NCBI GenBank assembly: GCA_009733715.1
Contig: WMKJ01000021.1
Span: forward strand, 1-64,000
DNA: 64,000 bases
Origin: Herpomyces periplanetae
Taxonomy: Eukaryota > Ascomycota > Laboulbeniomycetes > Herpomycetales > Herpomycetaceae
Reading direction: 5' to 3'
The notes under the pieces were generated by a model, which made no database searches, was not told where the DNA came from, and worked only from the letters and a program-made list of their open reading frames with translations. The first letter of the stretch is position 1, and each line of letters starts with the position of its first letter. Below, in pieces: positions 36,023-46,922 of the stretch. The position numbers and the translations under genes were made by a program.

Positions 36023-39001
36023 AATGATTATGTGGGAAAAAAGGGAAAGCTTGTTCCAAGGTAACGGGATATTTAAATATATATCTTTCAAGCAAGAAAG
36101 CACGCGTTTCACGAGTTAACCGGGTACAATGAAAAAACCTAAAATCTAACTTTGAGAGAAAATTCGACAAGAGAAAACCGAAGACAAATGTTAATCACAC
36201 CACGAATAAAGTATCAATTTCCCGATAACAAAAACTCCAATCCAATTTGCTACCCACTGAACAAATAAATTAACACCACCAAAATTTCTCAAAGAGAAAA
36301 GTAAATGGTTTTCACGAAGAGAAGAAAAAATCCTTAAAAGTTCCCCTTCGCTTAAACTCGCATTTTATAGTAACTACGACTTGTCACGTGTTCGAGCTGA
36401 ATAAGCCAGGTTACTAGGGCGATGAATAGAGTGTTTTAGATGTTAGACCAAGAGTGAATGAACCAGATGAGACGATAAGAAGGTAATAGGAAGATTGGAA
36501 GGTGGGAGTTACAATGAGTTAAGACGGTCCAAGAATGGAAGAAAGAGCATTTATGCAAGTTACCATAATTGGAAGGAACCCATTTTGGGAAGTTGTGATT
36601 TATCATTTTTAAATTGGAGTAAAAGATGTAATAGCTTGATCTAAGGTAACTTATATGATGTAGGTTTGGCATGTATGTAGAGATGAATGATATAGTATGT
36701 GTACCAGTAGCAGGATCTTCACATACAGGTATCTCATGATTAGGCTAATTAACTTATAAAAGTTAGGCTTATGCGTAAATTTAAGTATACAATCTGTTAA
36801 CGTCAAAAATGGGTAATCCCGGTATTTTTTTTACCAAAATTCTGTTAATAATGTACATGAAATCTTTCAGGTGAGTTGACTTGTAGATTAATGCAGTTTC
36901 GTAAATATGGTTTATTCAAGGATCAGAAGACTTTTCATTCGGCTCTTCTACACGGTAACCTCAGGTAAACGTGTGGATATACCTTGTTACATTTCAAGTA
37001 ACCCGGTGGGATATTTACCAGTTAACTTGTCGTCAAAGAGAGTTAATTCGTTGAACGGATATATTGTTTGTCGCATGAATTACTTGGTGACTGTTAACCT
37101 GATATTTTCAGAGTGATGATTGCCTGTAAGAAGTATCATGCGAATAATTATCATAGTAGACAGACCCGTTTGTTTAAGATATTTTTACAATATATTGCAA
37201 ACGTTTAAATGACGCATTTTGTTTACAGCTTAATAGCTTAAAGATTTTTGGTAGGTATTTATATGGTAAAATATGGTGTATTAAAGGTATATATTGAAAG
37301 TAAAATATACACGTTCAGCAGGAAAAATTTACTCAGGTGAGACTCCACTTTCACACACCATTAAAATAAGTAACCTCGCAAAGTTACTTTCTATACCGAA
37401 CTTTGTACCCTTGTATACTACGCCCACCTACTTTGCCGTCTAGTTCATGCTGTTCATCTAGGCCTGATCTGCATTGCCGACCTTGAGATTTTCACATTTA
37501 CCTAAGTAGTAATCTTGTCAAGTTATAAAGTTAACTTAAAAGGATACGTGCTCATTTAATTTTATTTGACAAGTTGATTCCTTTGAGGCCAAATCTTGAT
37601 CCCCCGCGTCCCCCTCGCGTACACAATTAAATCCTCCGTTTCACGAGAAAGGAGCTGTGTAGCGCTCGAATCATGTTTTACCCGGATAATTCACACTACT
37701 ATAAAACTAACGTGTACATTCGTAAAACTTTGTCTTATCAATGTACCTTCCTAAACGCTTAACCGTATTATAAGTCGTGTATCATGACATGATCCCGCGT
37801 GTCATTGAAAATTTCCGACAATAACGACTAGTATAGACTCGATATAACGTCAGCATCCGTGTCATTTTATTTCATAACGCAAGAAGTGTAGAATGTCCGT
37901 GCGTGTATGGGCTATAATATTCCTATACTTGTAGTCCCGTCAAATCCCATAACGGTTTGATGATCTCGAAATTCCATCTCATCTAATACGTCGATCGTAC
38001 ATCTACACTTAGTTAACCCGGTTTACACGATGACAGATTTAACAAGTAATCGTAACACTTTTTCATAAGACGCTAGATTGTATACGGTTAGCACGTAACA
38101 GCCAGTGTACATACTCCTGGATACTAAATATTAGACCAGAGCGGGCCGCCAGATTTACGCTAATAATCAAGGTTAATTTACTCCTGGATTCCAATCCCCC
38201 CGGTTAGCTGAATCACAAACTGGCATCTACACACCGTTAAACAGCTAACACGTTCATGATAACTTGAAAGCAAGCGGCTTACACCGTGAAACGGCACAGC
38301 AGAATTGAAAACTCGAAAAGATGAAGGGGAGGTGCGCTGAATTGTGATTTCCTCTTGCACTCTTCAGCCTTATGCCTTGCTGCATGATTCCGTTGCTCTT
38401 GCCTCGTCTTTTTCCTCTCTCCCCAATTTGGAAATTTGTTGTCTTCGCTTGCGCCGTTTTATATTTTTCGTTAACTTTTTCTTCGTTATTTCAACATTTT
38501 ATTCGTTCAACCAATCTTTAATATCTTCATCTTCCTCCCTGACTTCTTCAATCCTTGCTAATGCACTATTACAACCATAACCAGAAGCACAGCTTCAATT
38601 ACTATTACCATTACCACGACTTACTCCTTCATCCTTTCGCCTCATCCTTCATCGGTGCTCTGCGCCTAATCCATCCGCCTAAACTTGTTGGTTCCCCTCA
38701 TCCCCCTCTTTTCACCCCTTAAACTACGTTTTACCTTTTCCTCTACATCCCTTTTCTTATATTTAACATACTCTCTCGTCTATTACAATTTCTTCCTTTC
38801 ACCTCTTTCAATTACAATTTTTCTTTGATTATATGTCTCGTTTTATTTCCCTTACAACTTACTACATAGTTTATTATAGTTACACCTTAACGCTCGTTCG
38901 ATCAACAAAATTTTCTTCCTTTACAAAACAGTGTGCATCTAATTAAGTTAACTTGTTAAATTATTACTACAAAAGCACTTCCACATCTCTATCTTTTCAT
39001 C
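36023..39001. other. Intergenic spacer, 3.0 kb
   Basis: Separates the divergent DHA2 transporter (-) and Ser-rich gene (+). One CACGTG box at 36385-36390, about 360 bp upstream of the transporter ATG. The + strand is purine-leaning to about 36,700 and C/T-rich from about 37,300 to the Ser-rich gene (38,701-38,760: 23 C, 1 G). No coding sequence or structured RNA is recognised. Confidence 0.5.
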
Positions 39002-40324
39002 ATGGAACCAGCTGATATCCACTGTAACGAAGACCATTCGTCCCATTCTTCAAATGAAATTCTCCAACCTGAACAAGTAACTCACGTTCCACTTTCGCCT
39101 CCTCCATCTTCACCCGTGTCACCTACTTCAAGACGTTATGGTTTATGCTCACCTTCCGCATCGCCTGAATTGGATAAATCAAATCCTTCCGCTCAGTGGC
39201 ATCCTACGGTTCCAGCCAGAAGAGCTCGCCACATCAGCAAATTATCGCCTATTCCAAGTCAAAGTAACTTTGACGAATTCAATCTTGTTAGCTCCCCCAC
39301 GGATATCGAAGCTCATCCTCTTCCACACCTCATTCCTCTTCCTCCCTCTGCACCCTCCACTCCTGTACAAAGTATTCCAACACCACCAATTCCACTGTTT
39401 CCTTGTCTCTCGTCGCCTAGCCAAACTCTACCACGAGAATTTCCGCCTGCCCTACCTATACTTAGTACGCCAACTTCTAACATAGTGACCAGCCCGGTCA
39501 CCACTACGACGATTCTTCAGGCTCATGTGCCCGGTACTGTGGCAAAGCCTGTGGAGGACGACGATTCGTCATTCGCATCATCATCGCATACCCAATCGCA
39601 TACTCATTCTCATTCACCATCACTTTGTACATCATCATCATCATCGCTTGACACACTGTATAACGATTCCTTCTTGCGAAAAAATGAAGCTTTACTAAAG
39701 CACGCTGAGTCTAATAATCTTGAATCTCGCTTTTCCGTTTCTACGGATGGTACAGCTGAACATTGGATGCCATCCTCACTCGATAAAAGTGCACGACGGA
39801 TTCACACGGTACTGACCATGTTTGAATCTTCGAAGCTGGCTCGTATTACGACCCGCTCCAAATCATCCTTTCCCTCGATGCATCATCAGTTACCGCGGGT
39901 ATCGAGCAAACGTTCACAAAATCGGCAGAACTCGCTTTCGTCAAAGACATCGTCGTGCGCTACGACTACTGTTACTACGAACTCTTCGCTTATTCCTATG
40001 TCTATTTCCGTTTTCTTTTCCTCTGCAAACCATAATACTTCGCCTCCTCACCCCCTGACAACCACACTTCCTTCGCCTCAGCATCATCCGCTACCTCCGA
40101 CTTCACCTGTTACACAGGCAAACGCCGCTCGACCCTCGCAGCCACCGCTGCAGCCTTCTACAACATCACAGGATCCGTGTGCTGGCAATGCATACTTGTC
40201 TCGGTCGTTTTCCTTTCCTCGAAAGTTTTCCTTTGCGCTGTTTAATCGTTACGATGATAAACCGCCACTTCGGCAGCAAATATCTCAAAAGTTCCACTCT
40301 CTTCGAAACTTTAGTCCTCGTTAA
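39002..40324 (+). CDS. Ser/Pro/His-rich protein of unknown function
   Basis: An uninterrupted 440-aa frame with no recognised family. It is rich in Ser, Pro, Thr and His with poly-Ser runs and many S-P sites (LSPPPSSPVSPTSRRYG), so it is probably disordered and a possible target of proline-directed kinases. Two more complex patches may be functional: SARRIHTVLTMFESSKLARI in the middle (about residues 265-285) and a basic, aromatic C-terminus (RSFSFPRKFSFALFNRYDD, then FHSLRNFSPR). Alternate frames are also open for hundreds of bases, a side effect of the C/T-rich composition, so the frame could be partly fortuitous. The ordered C-terminus and length argue that it is real. Confidence 0.58.
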   Translation: MEPADIHCNEDHSSHSSNEILQPEQVTHVPLSPPPSSPVSPTSRRYGLCSPSASPELDKSNPSAQWHPTVPARRARHISKLSPIPSQSNFDEFNLVSSPTDIEAHPLPHLIPLPPSAPSTPVQSIPTPPIPLFPCLSSPSQTLPREFPPALPILSTPTSNIVTSPVTTTTILQAHVPGTVAKPVEDDDSSFASSSHTQSHTHSHSPSLCTSSSSSLDTLYNDSFLRKNEALLKHAESNNLESRFSVSTDGTAEHWMPSSLDKSARRIHTVLTMFESSKLARITTRSKSSFPSMHHQLPRVSSKRSQNRQNSLSSKTSSCATTTVTTNSSLIPMSISVFFSSANHNTSPPHPLTTTLPSPQHHPLPPTSPVTQANAARPSQPPLQPSTTSQDPCAGNAYLSRSFSFPRKFSFALFNRYDDKPPLRQQISQKFHSLRNFSPR

Positions 40325-41136
40325 TCCATAAATCTGGTCTTGCGCTCGCTACTTCTTCGTGTTAACATTTACTTAACAGACTGAAATGTATGCTGCTCAT
40401 TCACGAAGTCAGTTATTTTACTCGTTACCATGCATTTTATTTCATCGTTGGCTGTTTGCACTGTCTTACCCTTCTTCCCTGTTTTTATTTTTTTGTTTTC
40501 GCTTTACCCGCAACATGATGATTTTGGAAGTGTACGTATTATCAATCTAAGTAGTCTTAAACGTAATATGTCCGCGCTATTTATGCATAGTTTGTGCAAG
40601 CTCTTACATGAAGTTTATCTTTGCTATTATATTCCCGCTTTCCTACACATTTCCCGTGACACTGGCCGTTTGCCTTGCATTCGCCGGCATTTTGTGCCTT
40701 TAAGTTTGCACATGCATTTACCAGTATATATAAATAACTCCTCGCATACCTTAAGTTGTGCTTACCACTACTTTGATGCTGAGGCGTTTGTCGAGGTTAT
40801 TTTACCTTGTCTCGCGGCATGATGCATTTCTTACATGCACGTATACATATAACCGCCACTTTAATCACTATTTTAATATTGTGCTAAAATCCGGATTCAG
40901 TGCACTATTATATTTAACTGTATTTACACATTGAGAGGTATGATAATGTGAGAAAAAAAAAAAAAAGTAGTTTAACTGTATACAGTGTGTGTGAATAGGC
41001 GTAAAGAAGGGTTGGATATATTCAAGTTTATAAGTTAGAATGGGGAGTCGATAAAAACGGTGTTGGGAGCAAGAATTAAATGTGAAGGGTAAAAGGAAAG
41101 AGGAACCGATTCTTCGGAAGGTGCAAACCCGGTTGG
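40325..41136. other. Intergenic spacer, 0.8 kb
   Basis: Contains an open frame at 40430-40822 with no domain features, which may only be the 3' region of the Ser-rich gene. An A14 run at 40953-40966 is a T14 on the tRNA strand. Strand bias flips from C-rich to G-rich at about 40,900-41,000. Confidence 0.45.
41091..41094 (-). terminator. Probable RNA polymerase III terminator (T4) of the tRNA-Ala gene
   Basis: On the - strand this is TTTT, the first run of four T after the tRNA, about 42 nt past its 3' end. A T5 at 41057-41053 and the T14 at 40966-40953 would act as backups. Confidence 0.4.
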
Positions 41137-41225
41137 TGGACTTGCTGGGAATCGAACCCAGGACCACCCCCAAACTAACCCAAAGGGGATGCTAAGGGGG
41201 TATTATACCACTAAACCACAAGCCC
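41137..41225 (-). tRNA. tRNA-Ala(AGC) with an intron
   Basis: Read on the - strand, the acceptor stem GGGCTTG pairs with CAAGTCC, including the G3:U70 pair that identifies alanine tRNAs, with A as discriminator. The D arm and A box lie in TGGTTTAGTGGTATAATAC. The T arm is CTGGG-TTCGATT-CCCAG, with the B box GGTTCGATTCC. The anticodon stem is CCCCC/GGGGG with loop TTAGCA..T, anticodon AGC. Between positions 37 and 38 lies an intron of about 17 nt (TCCCCTTTGGGTTAGTT), the canonical eukaryotic site. Mature length is about 72 nt before CCA addition. A proline reading through the internal TGG is rejected because no stem supports it. Confidence 0.88.
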
Positions 41226-41467
41226 TTGGGGGGTAGGAAATCAAAAGATATATAAAGAGATATTATTAATTTGTATAGAGGAAGATTTTGCGGGCATCTT
41301 AAAAAATTCCATTTATCAAGGGGAAAGTGGGATATTAAATTTGGAAATTATTGATTTTCAGATTTATAAAAGTGAACCAAGTGAAAGGAATTTATAGAAA
41401 TCAGGAAGAAAAAGCTAAATGTAGTGATGATTCTATGGTTGAAAGAGAATAAAAATTTACACGATGA

Positions 41468-42419
41468 TTACGAAGTAGTAAAGTTAGGATGAAGAAGAAT
41501 TTGGCGAATATTGTCAAGAGAAGTTGGGTTGATGTGCAAATCATGTTGCAAGTAGTCAGAAAGAGTTGAATAGTTACTCTCAATATAACGTAAAATATGT
41601 GGGACGAAATCAGAATGACAACGAGAAAATTCATCAGATAAACCGAGAAGACGAATTTCGGCTAAACGTTGGGGTAATGCACGGATCAAAAGGGATTCTG
41701 ATAACATATAATCATATTGAATAGCGGAAATAGGAACGTTAAGAGCAGCCAAAATCAAAGCAATTATAAGACCTGTGCGATCTTTTCCCTGAGTGCAGTG
41801 AATCAGTACGGGATAAGTTTCTTGATGTTGTAATAAACGAAAAATAGATCCAAGTTCCAGAGTACTACAGTTCAATGTGTCGATAGCTAAACCAAGGACA
41901 CCTCGTTTAGATACGACTTGAGAGGCCATAATCCGTAAAGCAGTAGATTTAAATCCACAAGCATAAAGGAAGATAAATTTAAACCACTGAAACCATGAAA
42001 GTTGCCCGAGTAAATAGGATTTATAGGAAGAACCGTTCAAATCGATATTGATATGAGAAACGTTGGGGATGAAATAAAGAGGATTTCCGTAACGAGATAT
42101 GGCACGAGATTGTTCAGACGCACTACGAAGATCGAGAATGGAAGAAAGATTTAACGAGGATAGGGCATGAGGGATTTGATGGGAGGGATTTTCTGGGAGA
42201 AGAGTAAGAGAAAGTGAATAGAGAGGAAGAGGAAGAGAAAAAAGACTTACCCAATCTCGCAGAACGAAACAGAATGCCTTCATTTAACATTCTGAAGGAT
42301 AAAATAAAAGTGGTGAGCATTACGATGAAAAGAATAATCAAATGAACGTACTGAATTCCGAGAAACGAGTTAACGGTTTGACCAACATCACGAAAATTTC
42401 CGAGGGTTTTATCATTCAT
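41468..42419 (-). CDS. Tyrosine-phosphatase-family protein (protein tyrosine/serine or phosphoinositide phosphatase)
   Basis: Three exons, 42419-42352, 42291-42251 and 42192-41468, give 277 aa. The N-terminus NFRDVGQTVN and, after the first splice, LNEGILFRSARLG are the family's opening motifs (Tyr_phosphatase3-like). SSILDLRSASEQ follows. The catalytic P-loop HCTQGKDRTG (about residue 165) has the Cys-x5-Arg signature. A second motif, DYMLSESLL, follows. The protein would dephosphorylate phosphotyrosine or phosphoinositides; related fungal proteins include oxidative-stress phosphatases of the Siw14/Oca class and OCA-unrelated members, so the substrate is open. Its ATG is only 32 bp downstream of the CSC1-type gene's stop on the same strand. 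Exon 2 is 41 nt. Confidence 0.87.
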
Positions 42420-42451
42420 AACTATAATGTATAAAATGGGTAATGAGAGAA

Positions 42452-45007
42452 CTAAACAGATTCAAAAAGGCCTATCCGGTAATGCAAAGCTTGCCTAGCA
42501 AGATTGGCGGAACGATCGAGCCAAATGGGATCGAGAGGAATATATAAATTTGGATTAATGTACTCGGGAGATGGATTAGAAATAGGACGAGATGATGTGG
42601 AGGAATGGCATTCAGAAAGGAGAGTTGAAGTAGGTTTAACAGGTGATTCAATGCTTTTAAGAGCAATAAAAGACATCAAGGGGGTGAAAGCATGACGAAA
42701 TGCACGGCTAAACCAAATTGTAGCGAGGATTAACGGGATAATCATGATTGCAGGACGAACAGCCCGTCTTAAAGCTAACTGAGCGGCAACGGTTATCTGC
42801 ATCATGATAATACCCAAGATGATTCTATTTGCAATAATGATCCAAGATTTACCAGATGATGCATCAAAGTGATTCATGGCATAAAGTAATTGATACTTGC
42901 AGCAGAAATAGCCCGCAATAAAATAGATCAGTCCAGCAGTTAAAACTTGCCATGATGATCGTAGACAGCTATACACAAGACAGATCATGAGAATTAGAAT
43001 AGCCTGAGGTAAATTCAAAGCATAACTAAAGATGGGAGCTTCCTTTAATTGAGCATATTGTCGTGGAGTTGAACAAGTTAACAATTTAATAGGATATAAA
43101 GCCAGAGAAGCAAATTCTAAAAGTCGGAATGGAAAGATGGCGAGGCCTTGAAGGATGATGTAATTGACGTAAAAACGGCGTAAATCTTGAATGGAGATGG
43201 CAAGTTTATTCATGGTTTCGTTAAGTGTTTCATTTCCCAAGTTATCCAAAGAAATGCTAGCCGTTCCAAGTGCAGTAAACACAAGAAAGAAATTGAAAAA
43301 GACAAAGAAAAAGTTTTTAGAAATGACGGATAATTCTACATCACCCTTTGATATCATACCTTGAAAGCTGGCTAACCAAGTGTATAGGTATGGAACTGCA
43401 ATATTTAATAATGATAAAACTAGGGTAGGTAATTGAGTTTGAACCAAATATCGAGCTGATCTATGCTCATCCAATAAATCACTTAAACTAGGCCAAATTG
43501 AACGAATATGTTCAAGATCCAGTACTCCGGCAATAGGAACTAGAAGAGCTGACCAAAACACTGTTAAAATGGCAATGAAAATTGTAATTGTCCATGTGCG
43601 GAGAGTTCGATTAATTCGAGATAAGTAAACATTTTTCCAGATAACATCGTCTGGTGCAGGACTGTATTTGGCGATAAATTTCATTGGTGATGGATCAAGG
43701 ACAGCTTGACATGCCATTTGACAACTTGCGACACTGTCCATTGTGATAAATGCAGTTGATGTTGGTGAAAAGTCATAAGTTCTGAGTTGTTCAATTTTTT
43801 CGTCTAGTACACGTAAATGCTCTTCATTTTGAATAATTTGTTTGATTTTTGGGTAAAGTATATCCCAGTTGCAACTCCAGAAAGCTTTAATGGCCTGTGA
43901 AGAAAAATTAATATTTTCAAAATCATCATCAGTATGATTACACTCGTGAGAATTTGATTCAGTAGATGTATAGCCTTGGATACTACTGTGACTTGGTTCA
44001 TTGGTTATATTATTAGGTTCAGTATTTCCACGTGTGTTTTCGGATTCCCTGAAAACTTTGCGCATTCGTTTTCCAAGATAAGTATAATCACGTTCCAATT
44101 TATCAACCAATTCATTTCTCTGTATCATTGCGTTGTCCAATTTCCGCCAATTACGACAAAGCGATACTGAATCAACTTTACCGATTTCTAAACCTTCAAT
44201 AAAAGCTTTTATCTTGCCCTTACTTCTGTATTGCTTGGGGATCCCGGACAATCGAATGGTACGATCATTAATGCACATTTTAGTACCGAAGTATTCTTGT
44301 CTAACTTTGATTAAATCATGGGTTTCCGATACAAGTATCAACATGGCCATGGCACTGAAAAAATATGCAAAAATCAAGTACATCCATAAGTAGCCTGTAT
44401 CGCGTTGACGCGACTCTGAAAGTAGAGGAACTTGAAGGGAACTGTGGAATTCTGAGACATTGATATCTTTATTTGGAGTAGAATCATCGGGATATTGATC
44501 ATGAACGGGTTTAATAATGAGTAAGGAAAAAATAAGCGTGATTGACAGGAGTTTAATTCCCAATTTATAGAATTTAAGAAACTAAAAGTATAAAATGTCA
44601 ATTTCGACGATAAAAACAGATAAATAATGTGCCACTGCACCGCCACTATCACTTACGGCGTATGCATCAAGACCTGCACATATTAAAGTAGTTTGTGATG
44701 TAATATTCCACAAGGTGCATATCCAAGAAAAGGGAGTGTTGGGTAATGTAGGAAGTGAATTAGCCTGTAAACTTTGTTTTTTACGAGCTGAGTATAGTGT
44801 AGTCCAACGGGGTCGAAGAATCTAAGAGTTTTGTTAATGTAATGGATTTTCCCGAGGTCAGAATAAACCAAAACTTACACAGAAGATAAGAAATGCTAAT
44901 ATACCAGCTATTGTGCTAACTACAAGTTGGATATATGTATCTCGAGGATCAGCTACGCCTGATATTTCTCGATAATCACGTTGATCACGAATTATTCTTG
45001 TATACAT
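42452..45007 (-). CDS. CSC1/OSCA-family (DUF221) calcium-permeable osmosensitive channel
   Basis: Three exons, 45007-44879, 44821-44657 and 44581-42452, give 807 aa. The N-terminal RSN1-type region has a helix (IQLVVSTIAGILAFLIF) followed by ILRPRWTTLYSARKK and LPTLPNTPFSWI. The splice restores CAGLDAYAFLKFYKLGIKLL, the conserved second helix. A long cytosolic loop (about residues 190-390) has RTIRLSGIPKQYRSKGKI, an RRM-like phm7 cyt fold, and ends DVIWKNVYLSRINRTLRTW, the conserved block before the channel core. Eight or nine further helices follow (for example IAVPYLYTWLASFQGM). Members are hyperosmolality- or stretch-gated cation channels in the plasma membrane. The yeast relatives are Csc1, Phm7 and Rsn1; the exact orthologue is not resolved. 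It is divergent from RPS5. Confidence 0.92.
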
Positions 45008-45363
45008 TATTATAATGAATATTATCATATACTTTTAAATGGTGAAAAGTAGAGCGTGCGCAAGAGCGCCGCTATAATTCAAATCGATGAAACACGAAAT
45101 GTTTTCTTGTACTGCTTCATAAATCTATTCAAAGGATTAACGGTGAATTGGTGATAAACTTTCCCCATTAAAATATGTATAAACGTATACAAATTCCTAT
45201 TAATTTACAAGATTGTATCCAAAACTTTATCTCGTATGAACCTCCACTCCGACCGATAACCGGCACCTCAATCTCTCCAACACCGTGCTCGGCCCGTCTC
45301 TCTCACTACATTGCTCTTGCCGATTTACATCACTCAGTTAGGAATGTTATCTAATCAAAATCC

Positions 45364-45458
45364 ATCGGGTTCCCGATATCCCGAGAGCGGGAGAAAGTCG
45401 GGCTTGGCGGAATTTATTAGTTGGTTTAAGCGAAACAATTTTCGCACCAAGTCGGGTT
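45364..45458. promoter_or_regulatory. CGG/CCG half-site cluster in the CSC1-family/RPS5 divergent promoter
   Basis: Within the 611 bp between the two start codons lie ATCGGG-TT-CCCGAT (45364-45377), TCCCG-AGAG-CGGGA (about 45379-45392) and two copies of AAGTCGGG (near 45396 and 45451). Inverted CGG triplets are the sites of binuclear zinc-cluster factors; the assignment of a regulator is inference. The rest of the spacer (45,008-45,618) shows T-rich stretches and no other gene. Confidence 0.5.
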
Positions 45459-45618
45459 TGACGATGATTTTTTTTATGTTTTAATCGTTCATCATTTTAT
45501 CCTACTTCTGTCTGTTCCAACTTTTCCTTATCATTAACCGTTAATTTAAAGGAATTGTTTTTGTGTATATTGACGCAAATTTCTCGAGGGAATTTTTTTG
45601 ATATCATACAAGGATAAA

Positions 45619-46493
45619 ATGGCCGTTGCTGGTCCTATTCCAGGTGGGCTTCCTCAGGATGTCGTAGATGAAATTGGTAGTATTAAACTTTTTAATAAAT
45701 GGAGCTTCGAAGATGTTGAAGTACGCGATATTTCTTTAACGTAAGTTAATGTTAACGGTTTATTACCGATTTCATAACTACATATTGTAAATTTTCACTC
45801 GTAATAGTGTACGGTTAATCCGTTATTTTAACTATTGTTAACGTATAATATAGCGATTATATTCAAGTTCGAACGCCCGTTTACATCTCCCATTCCGCTG
45901 GACGTTACGCTACAAAACGCTTTCGCAAAGCTCAATGTCCCATTATCGAACGTTTAACAAACGCTTTAATGATGAATGGTCGTAATAATGGAAAAAAATT
46001 AATGGCCGTTCGAATTGTGGCTCACGCCTTTGAAATCGTGAGTAGAATTTTTCCCTTTAATGTATACATACACAATCTTAAACCTTCTTTAAACCACACC
46101 TATTCATATCCTATTTTATACCAATTATATCATAACATTTCCCATGCTAATACCTTGATTTATTTAAACTTTAAGATTCACATAACTACTGATCAAAACC
46201 CAATTCAAGTTGCCGTTGACGCTATTGTCAACTGTGGGCCTCGTGAAGATTCAACAAGAATTGGTTCAGCCGGAACTGTTCGTCGACAAGCAGTCGATGT
46301 ATCACCCTTACGACGTGTTAACCAAGCCATCAGTTTATTAACAATTGGAGCTCGTGAAGCTGCTTTCCGTAACGTTAAAAGTATAGCTGAATGCTTAGCG
46401 GAAGAACTAATTAACGCTGCCAAAGGAAGCAGCAATTCTTACGCTATAAAGAAAAAGGATGAACTAGAACGAGTAGCTAAGAGTAATCGTTGA
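45619..46493 (+). CDS. RPS5: 40S ribosomal protein S5 (uS7)
   Basis: Three exons, 45619-45740, 45854-46037 and 46176-46493, give 207 aa. The start [10 protein letters not shown] is followed by [20 protein letters not shown]. Family blocks are [39 protein letters not shown], then [40 protein letters not shown] and [20 protein letters not shown], ending LERVAKSNR as in eukaryotic uS7. It binds the 3' major domain of 18S rRNA at the mRNA exit site. Length matches human (204 aa). All introns have GTAAGT or GTGAGT donors. A nearby AATAAA follows 157 nt after the stop. Confidence 0.97.
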
Positions 46494-46649
46494 TCATTTC
46501 CATTATCAATTTCACTTGTATTCTCTCTATCATCTGTTGTGTATTGCTTACGGAATTACACTACATACACCCTGGTCAGCTGACTTTTGTTGCTGGTCCA
46601 ACTTACACTACTTCCTTAAACAACTTCATGATACTTCTTTCCCAAACCC

Positions 46650-46655
46650 AATAAA
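46650..46655 (+). terminator. Candidate polyadenylation signal AATAAA for RPS5
   Basis: AATAAA lies 157 nt after the RPS5 stop in a C/T-rich 3' region. Confidence 0.4.
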
Positions 46656-46738
46656 CGTTTTCCCAATTTAATTCTCCGAACTTTCCTTCTCTTACTCTGT
46701 GTAGCTCCTCCCCAAACCAAGTGCCCCCTTGCCGCTAC

Positions 46739-46744
46739 CACGTG
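46739..46744 (+). promoter_or_regulatory. CACGTG box upstream of TRIP13/PCH2
   Basis: CCACGTGAC context, about 180 bp upstream of the ATG, in the 429-bp spacer between RPS5 and TRIP13 (46,494-46,922), which otherwise shows no feature besides the AATAAA. Confidence 0.35.
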
Positions 46745-46922
46745 ACATTTTCAACTCTTCCCTATTACGTCATTCTCCTTATCCCTTCGGTTAATAAGCC
46801 ATCCTGGTCACACACACTAACGCATCGTGAGAAAATTTATTTCGTTTGACGTAAATTCTAATTTTTCCCCCTCAAAAATCCCTCTGAATACTTAATTAAT
46901 CACTTTCTTATTTTACAATTAA

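Noticed and set aside
40430-40822. 130-aa open frame downstream of the Ser-rich gene
   Set aside because: Hydrophobic residues follow from T-rich sequence; no domain and no clear gene context. May be 3' UTR.
40953-40966. A14 run as the tail of a retroposed element
   Set aside because: No adjacent element body or target-site duplication was seen; more likely a plain homopolymer and backup Pol III terminator.
41137-41225. tRNA-Pro reading (TTTGGGT inside the intron)
   Set aside because: The stem around that TGG does not pair; AGC loop, G3:U70 and a CCCCC/GGGGG stem support Ala.
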